Source: Bacillota bacterium
GTDB taxonomy: Bacteria; Bacillota; Clostridia; Lachnospirales; Lachnospiraceae
NCBI GenBank assembly: GCA_023386815.1
Contig: JAEWIZ010000015.1
Location: forward strand, 209,041 to 273,040
Reading direction: 5' to 3'
DNA length: 64,000 nt
Part shown: one piece after another, positions 41,654 through 49,186 of the stretch
Position numbering within the stretch: the first letter of the stretch is position 1
Layout of the letters: each line of letters opens with the position of its first letter
Position numbers and translations under genes: made by a program
Notes under the pieces: model-generated
Database searches by the model: none
Told to the model about the DNA's origin: nothing
What the model saw: only the letters and a program-made list of their open reading frames with translations

Positions 41654-41930
41654 TTTGTAATTCCTCCTAAGATTCTCTGGGAAATTTATTATCTCTCCAA
41701 TGTATTGAAGAGATTACTCCCTGGGTATTTTGGGAGGATTCTTCCTCCCGGTATTGAAGGGAACCTTTTGGCTTCCCTTATCATAATGACAAGTGAATCA
41801 GTTTGCAGATTCCTCTTGCCTGGGAAAGAATCCTCCTTCCCGGTCTTTTCAGGAGGCTTTTGTCCATCCTGATTTGGAGAGTTTCCTCTCCATTATTATA
41901 TAATCGGGAGTAGTACTCCCTTTTATTATG
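41654..41930 (-). promoter_or_regulatory. Multi-hairpin leader upstream of tig
   Basis: Six consecutive stem-loops can be read on the minus strand: GGGAGT/ACTCCC near 41907-41920; TGGAGAG-GAAA-CTCTCCA near 41875-41892; AGGA.GG/CC.TCCT near 41850-41868; CCGGGAA/TTCCC.GG near 41819-41842; GGGAA.CC/GG.TTCCC near 41758-41776; and GGGAGGA-AGAA-TCCTCCC near 41732-41749. Two have tetraloops. Several arms contain GGAGG or CCTCC. A TATAAT box lies further up near 41977. No terminator U-run was found, so regulation at translation or mRNA stability is more likely. Confidence 0.5.
41789..41818. repeat. Palindromic repeat family 2, copy 2 (diverged)
   Basis: The first 13 bases (ACAAGTGAATCAG) are identical to the copy at 9750. 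The second arm (GATTCCTCTTG) has drifted. It lies inside the tig leader. Confidence 0.55.
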
Positions 41931-42053
41931 TACAAGTACATTACGTCCATTTTAGCAGACATTTTGACAGTAGTATATTATAGCATATTATTTCTATAAA
42001 TACTAGATTAATTTTTTATTCCATCCTGCTCTGGCAGATAACCTATCCAGCAA

Positions 42054-42083
42054 ACAAATGAACCAGCAGGCTGATTCATAAGC
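42054..42083. repeat. Palindromic repeat family 2, copy 3 (diverged)
   Basis: ACAAATGAACCAGC-AG-GCTGATTCATAAGC matches the copy at 9750 at most positions and keeps the central GCTGATTCA arm. It lies between glmM and tig, about 40 nt past the glmM hairpin. Confidence 0.55.
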
Positions 42084-42095
42084 TAAGAGCTATAT

Positions 42096-42121
42096 GATCG
42101 GAGCCTGAACAGGTTCCGATC
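42096..42121 (-). terminator. Hairpin after glmM
   Basis: A 12-bp stem GATCGGAACCTG/CAGGCTCCGATC (one G-T pair) with a 2-nt spacer, directly after the glmM stop. No strong T-run is present on the minus strand. Confidence 0.6.
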
Positions 42122-42135
42122 ATATTATTGTTATT

Positions 42136-43479
42136 TTATATCACATGTCCTTTTTCCTGTAAAACAGCTACAACACGTTCCACCATGGTTTTGCACTTTT
42201 CTTCGGTTTCTGCCTCCACCATTACTCTGACTACCGGTTCTGTGCCACTCTCACGTACTAGAATACGCCCCTCACTACCCAGCTCTTTTTCTACTTGTGC
42301 GACCGCTTCTATAACTGCTTCATCTTCTCTGGCTTCCTTTTTATTTTTCACCCTTACATTCATCAAGAGCTGAGGGTAGATGGTAATCTCTTTTAGAAGC
42401 TCTGATAAAGGTGCTTTACTTTCCAGCATTACCTCCATTAATTTTAAGGAAGTAAGTACTCCATCTCCAGTCATTGCATGTTTACTAAAGATAATATGAC
42501 CGGATTGTTCCCCACCAAGGGCATGCCCGTTTGTCATCATATTCTCGAAGACATACTTATCCCCAACTGCGGTTTTTTCATATTGAATTCCCTGGCGTTC
42601 CAGAGCTTTATATAACCCCAGATTTGACATTACTGTCGTAACAATCGTATTATTTGCAAGCTCATTACGACGCTTCATATAAACACCGCAAAGGTATAGG
42701 ATTAAATCACCATCTATAATATTACCCTTTTCATCGACTGCTAAACATCGATCTGCATCTCCATCATAAGCAAATCCAACATTTAGATTATTTTCAATAA
42801 CATACTTTTGTAAATGTTCGATATGGGTAGATCCACAGTCCCTATTAATGTTTGTGCCATCAGGCTCACTATTGATTACAAAGGTCTTAGCACCCAAAGC
42901 ATCAAAAACCCCTTTTGCAACGGTTGTGGCTGAACCATTTGACAAATCTAACCCCACTCTCATATCCTTAAAAGATCTGGTAGCTAACGAGATCAAATAT
43001 CCCACATATCGATTTCTACCAATGTAGTAATCTACGGTTCTTCCGATATTTTCTTTGATTGCTAATGGCAGGGAGTCCTCTTTGCTATCTATGTATTCTT
43101 CAATCAGGGCTTCGACATCAGCTTCCAGCTTATATCCACCGCCATTAATTATTTTAATTCCGTTATCATAATAGGGATTATGGCTTGCAGAAATCATAAT
43201 ACCGCAGTCAAATCCTTCGCTACGTACTACATAGGATACACTTGGTGTCGTCGTAACATGCAGCAAATATGCATCTGCTCCACTGGCAGTTAATCCCGCT
43301 ACCAACGCATACTCAAACATATAACTTGATCTTCTGGTATCTTTTCCAATCACAATATTTGCTTTATGTTTTTTACCATAGTAATATCCTAAAAATCTTC
43401 CTACTTTATAAGCGTGCTCCACTGTAAGATTAACGTTTGCCTCTCCCCGGAAGCCATCTGTTCCAAAATATTTGCCCAT
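42136..43479 (-). CDS. glmM: Phosphoglucosamine mutase
   Basis: 447-aa alpha-D-phosphohexomutase converting glucosamine-6-P to glucosamine-1-P for UDP-GlcNAc and peptidoglycan. The start GKYFGTDGFRGEAN, the catalytic Ser99 in MISASHNPYYDNG, the metal loop DGDADR, the sugar loop GGEQSGH and the phosphate loop RESGTEPVVRVM are all intact. The ATG is 9-10 nt after AAGGAAAGG. It is monocistronic, with a palindromic repeat element upstream and a hairpin downstream. Confidence 0.97.
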   Translation of the reverse strand: MGKYFGTDGFRGEANVNLTVEHAYKVGRFLGYYYGKKHKANIVIGKDTRRSSYMFEYALVAGLTASGADAYLLHVTTTPSVSYVVRSEGFDCGIMISASHNPYYDNGIKIINGGGYKLEADVEALIEEYIDSKEDSLPLAIKENIGRTVDYYIGRNRYVGYLISLATRSFKDMRVGLDLSNGSATTVAKGVFDALGAKTFVINSEPDGTNINRDCGSTHIEHLQKYVIENNLNVGFAYDGDADRCLAVDEKGNIIDGDLILYLCGVYMKRRNELANNTIVTTVMSNLGLYKALERQGIQYEKTAVGDKYVFENMMTNGHALGGEQSGHIIFSKHAMTGDGVLTSLKLMEVMLESKAPLSELLKEITIYPQLLMNVRVKNKKEAREDEAVIEAVAQVEKELGSEGRILVRESGTEPVVRVMVEAETEEKCKTMVERVVAVLQEKGHVI

Positions 43480-43521
43480 AATCTAAATCCTTTCCTTGAA
43501 ATATGCTTACTATATAAGTTT

Positions 43522-43614
43522 ATGAGAAGTTTTGTACTTTAAAACTTCTCATAAAAGGCGCTGTACTATGCGCCATGTATCTCAATGAAAGGAACATGAA
43601 TTATTTCCTTTCAT
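43522..43614. repeat. Palindromic repeat family 1, copy B (fullest)
   Basis: Three stems in a row: ATGAGAAGTTTT/AAAACTTCTCAT (43522-43552), GGCGC/GCGCC (43557-43574) and ATGAAAGGAA/TTCCTTTCAT (43585-43614). It lies upstream of glmM. The rest of 43480-43814 is AT-rich without a gene. Confidence 0.7.
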
Positions 43615-43814
43615 ATAAAAGTATATGCCAGGTAATAAGCTACTCATGTTCTTGATCATTGTAATCCATTATATTCATCCCTGTTAATTCATGACCATTT
43701 TAACATAGAAAAACGATTTATGGAAATAAAATTTTGAAATATATATTTTTCCAGTCAAAATACTGTCCTCTGTACAAACAAAGTAAATCGTTTTTACCTT
43801 GCCCCACATAAAGT

Positions 43815-43841
43815 AACAGGAGGCTTTTCCAGCCTCCTGTT
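43815..43841 (-). terminator. Terminator-like hairpin after SASP gene
   Basis: AACAGGAGGCT and AGCCTCCTGTT form an 11-bp stem with a 5-nt loop about 15 nt after the stop. The following bases (ACTTTATG) are only partly T-rich. Confidence 0.7.
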
Positions 43842-43855
43842 GCCACTGTTACATA

Positions 43856-44080
43856 TTACTGATTGGAACCACCTGACATCTGTTGTTCCTGTTGTCTTAT
43901 CATACGTTTTACCATTTCACCACCAACAGAACCGTTCTGTTTGCTTGTTAAATCACCGTTGTAACCCTGTTTTAAAGGAACACCGATTTCATTAGCAATC
44001 TCCATTTTAAAACGGTTAAGAGCTTCTTTTGCCTGAGGCACTTCAACTCTGTTAGATCCGCTATTATTATTACTTGCCAT
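43856..44080 (-). CDS. Alpha/beta-type small acid-soluble spore protein
   Basis: 74-aa SASP that coats DNA in dormant spores and changes its helix form, giving UV resistance. The germination protease site region is ALNRFKMEIANEIGVPLKQGYNGDL, which includes the conserved FKxEIAxEIG pattern, and the second block GSVGGEMVKRMI is present. ATG at 44080 has GGAGGTG upstream; the frame is open to 44119 without reason to use it. This is direct evidence for endospore formation. Expression is expected from a sigma-G promoter, which was not confidently located. Confidence 0.95.
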   Translation of the reverse strand: MASNNNSGSNRVEVPQAKEALNRFKMEIANEIGVPLKQGYNGDLTSKQNGSVGGEMVKRMIRQQEQQMSGGSNQ

Positions 44081-44461
44081 ACTGTTTTCACCTCCATTTA
44101 TTGGCATCAAAGCAACCAAGTTACAAAATCAGCTATTTGTAGGTTCAGCGGTTACTTATCTAAGTATTAGTCACCGCGCATGACTTTGTTTTGTATTGCC
44201 TGTAATCATATTGTGTACATATTTGCAAATTTTATTATTGGTAATTAATAGCACTTAGTGATTATTTTAAAGCATTATTTCAATAGTATCTTTTCTGATC
44301 TCTATGTTAAGATAGGGAATGCAACAGAATATAATTATAGTAATGTTCCATTTGTTTTGACCTAATTCAAAAAAATTTGATTTAGCCCATATTCTTTAAA
44401 AACTTTACTTGTTACAGCGTTTGCGTTATACTGAAAACAATATGATTAGGAATAAAATTGT
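44081..44461. other. Divergent intergenic region between SASP gene and ddl
   Basis: AT-rich region with no gene or clear structure before the repeat element at 44462. TTGACC at about 44361 followed by AT-rich sequence could hold a ddl promoter, but no -10 box at standard spacing stands out. Confidence 0.3.
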
Positions 44462-44524
44462 ATGAGAAACTAAGTGCAGTTTCTCATAACTTATATGAAA
44501 GGAACAAAGTCATGTTCCTTTCAT
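44462..44524. repeat. Palindromic repeat family 1, copy C (reverse orientation)
   Basis: Two perfect stems: ATGAGAAACT/AGTTTCTCAT (44462-44487) and ATGAAAGGAACA/TGTTCCTTTCAT (44495-44524). Its reverse complement, including the flanking ATGCATCTCG, lines up with copy B upstream of glmM. It ends 48 nt before the ddl start. Confidence 0.7.
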
Positions 44525-44572
44525 CGAGATGCATAACTTATATTGTAGTGATGGAAAGTGAGGAATTTATAA

Positions 44573-45607
44573 ATGAAAATAGTAGTATTGGCCGGAGGAA
44601 CCAGCACAGAAAGAGATGTATCCTTATCGACAGGATCGATGATTTACAAAGCTTTAAAGAGCAGAGGACATCAAGCGATTCTTTTGGATGTATACTTAGG
44701 ATATGATGGTGATACTACCAATGTATTTGATATAGACAAGGATTGGACAGCAAACCTTGGTTCTGTTAGGGAAAACAATCCTGATCTGGAACAGATTAAA
44801 TCCTTAAGAAAAGATTCCTCCAAAAGCTTCTTTGGCAAGGGTGTTCTGGACATCTGCAGCGCTGCAGATATTGTGTTTATAGCCCTCCACGGCGAAAATG
44901 GAGAGGACGGCAAGGTTCAGGCAGCTTTTGATCTGATGGGGATTAAATATACAGGAACCGATTATACCAGTAGTGCTCTTGCAATGGATAAAGCGATTAC
45001 CAAAGAGATTTTTTCCTTTTATAAGATTCCTACGCCATACGGTATTCATGCCAAAAAAGGAGAGACCTTTGAGTGGAATCTTTATCCCTGCGTTGTAAAG
45101 GTTAGCTGTGGCGGCTCAAGCGTGGGTGTAGTGATTGTAAATTCACCCGAAGAGATGGAGGTCAGCCTTAAGGAAGCCTTTACCTATGGAAATGAGGTTG
45201 TAATAGAACAATACATCCGCGGCAGAGAATTTTCAGTTGGCGTTCTCGATGGCAAAGCTCTTCCTGTAATTGAGATTGCACCCCTTGTTAGTTTTTACGA
45301 TTATAAGAATAAATATCAGCCAGGCAGCACTGTTGAGACCTGCCCTGCAATATTAGATGAATCAATTGCAAAGCAAATGCAAAAAATCTCTGAAGATGTA
45401 TTTACGGCTCTTAGAATTAAGACCTATGCTCGAATGGATTTCTTACTGAATGAAAAGAATGAGCTTTTCTGTCTTGAAGCAAATACACTTCCTGGCATGA
45501 CTCCAACTTCACTGCTGCCACAGGAAGCAAAAGCAGCTGGTATGGATTTCGAAAGCTTGTGTGAGAAAATCATAGAAATATCTTTAAAAAAGTATGAAGT
45601 TGCATAG
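44573..45607 (+). CDS. ddl: D-alanine--D-alanine ligase
   Basis: 344-aa ATP-grasp enzyme that joins two D-Ala for the peptidoglycan precursor. The N-terminal domain starts KIVVLAGGTSTERDVSLSTG. ATP-grasp features are VVKVSCGGSSVGV, EQYIRGREFSVGVL, YARMDFLL and CLEANTLPGMTPTSLLPQ. The Tyr or Phe residue that separates D-Ala-D-Ala from D-Ala-D-Lac ligases was not resolved. GAGGA precedes the ATG. It is followed by murF, whose product uses the dipeptide. Confidence 0.96.
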   Translation: MKIVVLAGGTSTERDVSLSTGSMIYKALKSRGHQAILLDVYLGYDGDTTNVFDIDKDWTANLGSVRENNPDLEQIKSLRKDSSKSFFGKGVLDICSAADIVFIALHGENGEDGKVQAAFDLMGIKYTGTDYTSSALAMDKAITKEIFSFYKIPTPYGIHAKKGETFEWNLYPCVVKVSCGGSSVGVVIVNSPEEMEVSLKEAFTYGNEVVIEQYIRGREFSVGVLDGKALPVIEIAPLVSFYDYKNKYQPGSTVETCPAILDESIAKQMQKISEDVFTALRIKTYARMDFLLNEKNELFCLEANTLPGMTPTSLLPQEAKAAGMDFESLCEKIIEISLKKYEVA

Positions 45608-45623
45608 TAAATTGGAGGCCGGA

Positions 45624-47006
45624 ATGAAAAACATGACTTTGACCCAAATAGCAAATGCCTGCGGGGGAACCTTATATTTAGGCGACCATCTCTCAGAGAA
45701 AGAAATCGCTGGTGCAGTAATTGATTCCCGTCTGATAAAAGAAGGATATTTATTTATCGCTGCTTCAGGCGAACGTGTGGATGGCCACGACTTTATTCCA
45801 AGTGCTTTTGAAAAAGGAGCATTAGCTGTTGTCTGTGAGCAGCCCCCCAAAGAACCTGCTGGCCCCTACATCCTTGTAGATGACAGCTTTTCAGCACTCA
45901 AGGAAATTGCAAAATGGTATCGTATGCAACTAGATATCAAGGTTGTTGGTATCACCGGCAGTGTGGGCAAAACCAGCACTAAGGAATTTATTAGCAGTGT
46001 TTTGGAGCAAAAATATAAGGTATTAAAAACGGTGGGAAATTTTAATAACGAAATTGGCCTTCCCTTAACCATACTTGGTATTAAGGAAGAACATCAGATT
46101 GCCGTTCTCGAAATGGGAATCAGTGATTTTGGTGAGATGCACCGCCTCAGTGAAATAGCAAAACCTGATGTCTGTGTTATTACCAATATAGGTCAATGCC
46201 ATCTTGAAAACTTAGGCTCAAGGGATGGGATTCTGAAAGCTAAGACAGAAATATTTGACTTTATGAGTGAGAATGGTAGTGTCTGCGTTAATGGAGATGA
46301 TGACAAATTAATTACCATAACAGAAGTAAAGGGTCGTAGACCGTTACGTTTTGGTCTTGACTTTAAAAATGATATTTACGCTACCGATATTGTTACTCAC
46401 GGATTATTCGGCAGTACTTGCAACATACATGTGAACCAGGATGAATTTGAGGTGCAGATTCCCTTGCCCGGAGAACATATGGTGTTGAACGCACTTGCAG
46501 CTACTGCGGTGGGTACGCTTCTTGGCTTAAACTATCATGAAGTAGCTACCGGTATTTCTTCGGTTAAAGCATTAGGCGGAAGAAGTAATGTCCTTCGAAG
46601 TGATAAATATATTATCATTGATGATTGTTATAATGCAAATCCAGTTTCCATGAAAGCAGCCATAGACTTACTTAACAAGGCAGACACCAGGAAGGTGGCT
46701 ATTCTTGGAGATATGTTCGAATTAGGCGATACAGAGAAGGAGCTACACAAAGGTGTTGGTACCTATGCTGCTGAACGTAATGTTGACGTATTACTCTGCG
46801 CTGGTGCTCTTTCCTACCATATGTATCAGGGGGCTTTAGCCCTAAAACAGGAGGACTCCTCTTCTTTAGAATTAAAGTATTTCGAAACCAGGGATGAATT
46901 AATCTCGGCTTTGCCGGAGATTCTTCAAAAAGATGATACCATATTAGTAAAAGCATCTCACGGAATGGGATTTGAACATGTAGTAAAAGCTTTACTTGGT
47001 AAGTAA
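45624..47006 (+). CDS. murF: UDP-N-acetylmuramoyl-tripeptide--D-alanyl-D-alanine ligase
   Basis: 460-aa Mur ligase adding D-Ala-D-Ala to UDP-MurNAc-tripeptide in the cytoplasm. The N-terminal substrate domain contains VIDSRLIKEGYLFIA, the ATPase P-loop is GITGSVGKTSTKEFI, and the C-terminal domain has IIDDCYNANPVSMKAAID and LGDMFELG. ATG at 45624 follows GGAGG by 7 nt; the frame reaches back to 45594, overlapping ddl. The ddl-murF pair is a standard cell-wall operon. Confidence 0.97.
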   Translation: MKNMTLTQIANACGGTLYLGDHLSEKEIAGAVIDSRLIKEGYLFIAASGERVDGHDFIPSAFEKGALAVVCEQPPKEPAGPYILVDDSFSALKEIAKWYRMQLDIKVVGITGSVGKTSTKEFISSVLEQKYKVLKTVGNFNNEIGLPLTILGIKEEHQIAVLEMGISDFGEMHRLSEIAKPDVCVITNIGQCHLENLGSRDGILKAKTEIFDFMSENGSVCVNGDDDKLITITEVKGRRPLRFGLDFKNDIYATDIVTHGLFGSTCNIHVNQDEFEVQIPLPGEHMVLNALAATAVGTLLGLNYHEVATGISSVKALGGRSNVLRSDKYIIIDDCYNANPVSMKAAIDLLNKADTRKVAILGDMFELGDTEKELHKGVGTYAAERNVDVLLCAGALSYHMYQGALALKQEDSSSLELKYFETRDELISALPEILQKDDTILVKASHGMGFEHVVKALLGK

Positions 47007-47049
47007 ACATATTTTTTTGAAACATCAATACAATAACAAAATTCCCAAA

Positions 47050-47093
47050 GGGAGGCTGTATAGCATTTGGATTTCGAATGTTAGGAGCCTCCC
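47050..47093 (+). terminator. Hairpin after murF
   Basis: GGGAGGCT and AGCCTCCC pair across a ~28-nt loop that contains a smaller CATT...AATG stem. It is followed by CCTTGTTGTA, a poor T-run. Confidence 0.5.
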
Positions 47094-47171
47094 CTTGTTG
47101 TACTATTTCCTGCATACATTTGAAAGCTAGTCATATACTTGTAAAAACTGCTATTTGGAGCAAGTACCTCT

Positions 47172-48488
47172 ATGATCGAGTTCATTAAGATAGCCAATAA
47201 TTTTCTCTGGGGCATTCCTTTGCCTGTTCTTTTGTTCGGAACTCATATATATTTTACAATACATCTTAAGGGTGTCCAAAAACATATTCCAAAAGCCATT
47301 AAATTATCAGTTACCCCTGATAAGGATGCGGAAGGCGATCTAAGCGGGTTTGCTTCCATGACAGCCCTCCTTGCCGCAACAATAGGGACAGGTAATATCG
47401 TAGGTATCTCCACGGCAGTGGCGTTAGGGGGGCCAGGAGCTATTTTCTGGTGCTGGCTTACAGGCATTTTAGGAATGGCAACTACTTATGCGGAATGTTA
47501 CCTTGGTGTACTCTATCGCAGAAAAACCTCCGACGGAACTTTCCTTGGAGGCCCCATGTATGCACTGGAGTATGGTTTGAATAAAAAATGGCTAGCCGTT
47601 ATATTTTGTATCTTAACCCTGATTGCTTCCTATGGAGTAGGGTGCTCAACACAAGCGCGGGCTGTTACAGAAACTGCAGAAAATCTATGGAATCTGCCCA
47701 AATATGTCGGTGGCATGATTATAGCAGTATTAGTAGGATTGGTGATCATTGGCGGTGTCAAATCCATTGGAAAGATTTGTAGTAAATTAGTGCCTGCTAT
47801 GGGTATTTTCTATATTGTAGCATGCATGATAATTTTGATTGTTAATTTAAAATACATACTCCCTGCCATTGGTTTGATATTCCAATCAGCCTTTGTTCCT
47901 ACACAACTCCCTGCTGCGGTAGCCGGAGGCTTTATCGGAAGCACGATCCGATCTGCTGCCCGTTATGGAATAGCTCGTGGCTTATTTACTAACGAGGCTG
48001 GTCTCGGTACTGCTGCCATCTCCTCTGCAGGTGCGCAAACCTCTCACCCTTCCAGACAGGCACTGATATCCATGAGCGCAACCTTCTGGGATACCGTAGT
48101 AATCTGTGCAGTCACAGGTCTTGTTATTGTTACAAATATTCTCAAGAATCCATCCTCCGTAAAAGGTTATTCTTTCTCTGAGTATACAACTGCTGCATTT
48201 GGCGCCATTCCTATGGGGAATCTCCTGCTGGGTTTATCCTTAATTGCCTTTGCCACCGCAACGTTGATTGGCTGGTCTTATTTTGGAGAAAAAGCGGTAG
48301 AATACCTATTCGGAAAAAGTGGAATAAGTACCTACCGCATTTGCTATATTGTTATGATCTTTGTTGGCTCCATTATTTCTATGGAACTCGTATGGGAGAT
48401 GACTGATTTAGTGAACGCTTTTATGGCAATTCCAAACCTCATATGCTTATTTCTTTTACGAAAGCAAATTATGCCCTACCAAAGATAA
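47172..48488 (+). CDS. Alanine/glycine:cation symporter (AGCS family)
   Basis: 438-aa membrane carrier with about eleven transmembrane segments, importing alanine or glycine with Na+ or H+. Family segments are ATIGTGNIVGISTAVALGGPG, GMATTYAECYLGVLYRRK, GGPMYALEYGL and ARGLFTNEAGLGTAA. GGAG lies 11 nt before the ATG. It follows ddl-murF by about 165 nt on the same strand, so alanine supply to cell wall synthesis is a plausible link but not shown. Confidence 0.93.
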   Translation: MIEFIKIANNFLWGIPLPVLLFGTHIYFTIHLKGVQKHIPKAIKLSVTPDKDAEGDLSGFASMTALLAATIGTGNIVGISTAVALGGPGAIFWCWLTGILGMATTYAECYLGVLYRRKTSDGTFLGGPMYALEYGLNKKWLAVIFCILTLIASYGVGCSTQARAVTETAENLWNLPKYVGGMIIAVLVGLVIIGGVKSIGKICSKLVPAMGIFYIVACMIILIVNLKYILPAIGLIFQSAFVPTQLPAAVAGGFIGSTIRSAARYGIARGLFTNEAGLGTAAISSAGAQTSHPSRQALISMSATFWDTVVICAVTGLVIVTNILKNPSSVKGYSFSEYTTAAFGAIPMGNLLLGLSLIAFATATLIGWSYFGEKAVEYLFGKSGISTYRICYIVMIFVGSIISMELVWEMTDLVNAFMAIPNLICLFLLRKQIMPYQR

Positions 48489-48548
48489 AAGTTTTCCACA
48501 AAAGCTCCTCAATATCCGAAAGAATTCCACATTAACCTACCATACTGT

Positions 48549-49103
48549 TTAATATTGATCATATTGAATCGCTTTTGCAATTTTTCTAGCTTCTGCTTCT
48601 CCAATAAGACACTCAATGATGGCTAAGGAAAAATCAATTGCTGTTCCCATTCCCTTTGAGGTTATCACATTGCCATCGATGACTACTGCTTCATTTACCA
48701 CCTTAGCTCCTATTAATTCCTTCTCATATCCAGGATAACAGATTGCTCTTTTATCCTTTAATAAACCCTTGGAGCCTAGTACGCTAGGTGCAGCGCAGAT
48801 AGCAGAAAGTTTTTTCCCTTCTGAATGGAATCTCTTTAATAAGGTATCAAGCCCTGCATGCTCTTTCAGATTCTTGGTACCTGGCATTCCACCTGGCAAA
48901 ACAAGCATATCGCCATCACTAAAGTCTGAATTCTCAAATAAAAGATCCGTTTTTGATGTGATCTGGTGGGAACCTGTTACGAATAGATCTCCTGTGATGG
49001 ATACCATCAAAATCTCTATATTTGCTCTCCTAAGGAGATCTACTACTGTTAATCCTTCGATTTCTTCATAACCATCTGCAATAAATATATAAACCTTTGC
49101 CAT
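48549..49103 (-). CDS. DJ-1/PfpI family protein (DJ-1 branch)
   Basis: 184-aa protein of the DJ-1/YajL branch of the PfpI superfamily. It starts MAKVYIFIADGYEEIEGLTVVDLLRRA, which includes the conserved acidic residue in the GYEEIE segment. The nucleophile-elbow cysteine is in LSAICAAPSVLG. Proposed activities for the family (deglycase, glyoxalase, chaperone) are disputed. ATG at 49103 is used; a TTG three codons earlier is possible. It is convergent with the symporter gene. Confidence 0.92.
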   Translation of the reverse strand: MAKVYIFIADGYEEIEGLTVVDLLRRANIEILMVSITGDLFVTGSHQITSKTDLLFENSDFSDGDMLVLPGGMPGTKNLKEHAGLDTLLKRFHSEGKKLSAICAAPSVLGSKGLLKDKRAICYPGYEKELIGAKVVNEAVVIDGNVITSKGMGTAIDFSLAIIECLIGEAEARKIAKAIQYDQY

Positions 49104-49186
49104 ACTTCTCAATCCTTTCGTATCTTTTTACCTTTATTATATAGTTCTTTTATTTCTAAATCAACATGGGAAGCCAATCATTTCTA

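Noticed and set aside
41732..41920. Tandem hairpins in the tig leader considered as a CRISPR-like array
   Set aside because: Units differ in sequence and spacing; there are no identical repeats with regular spacers.
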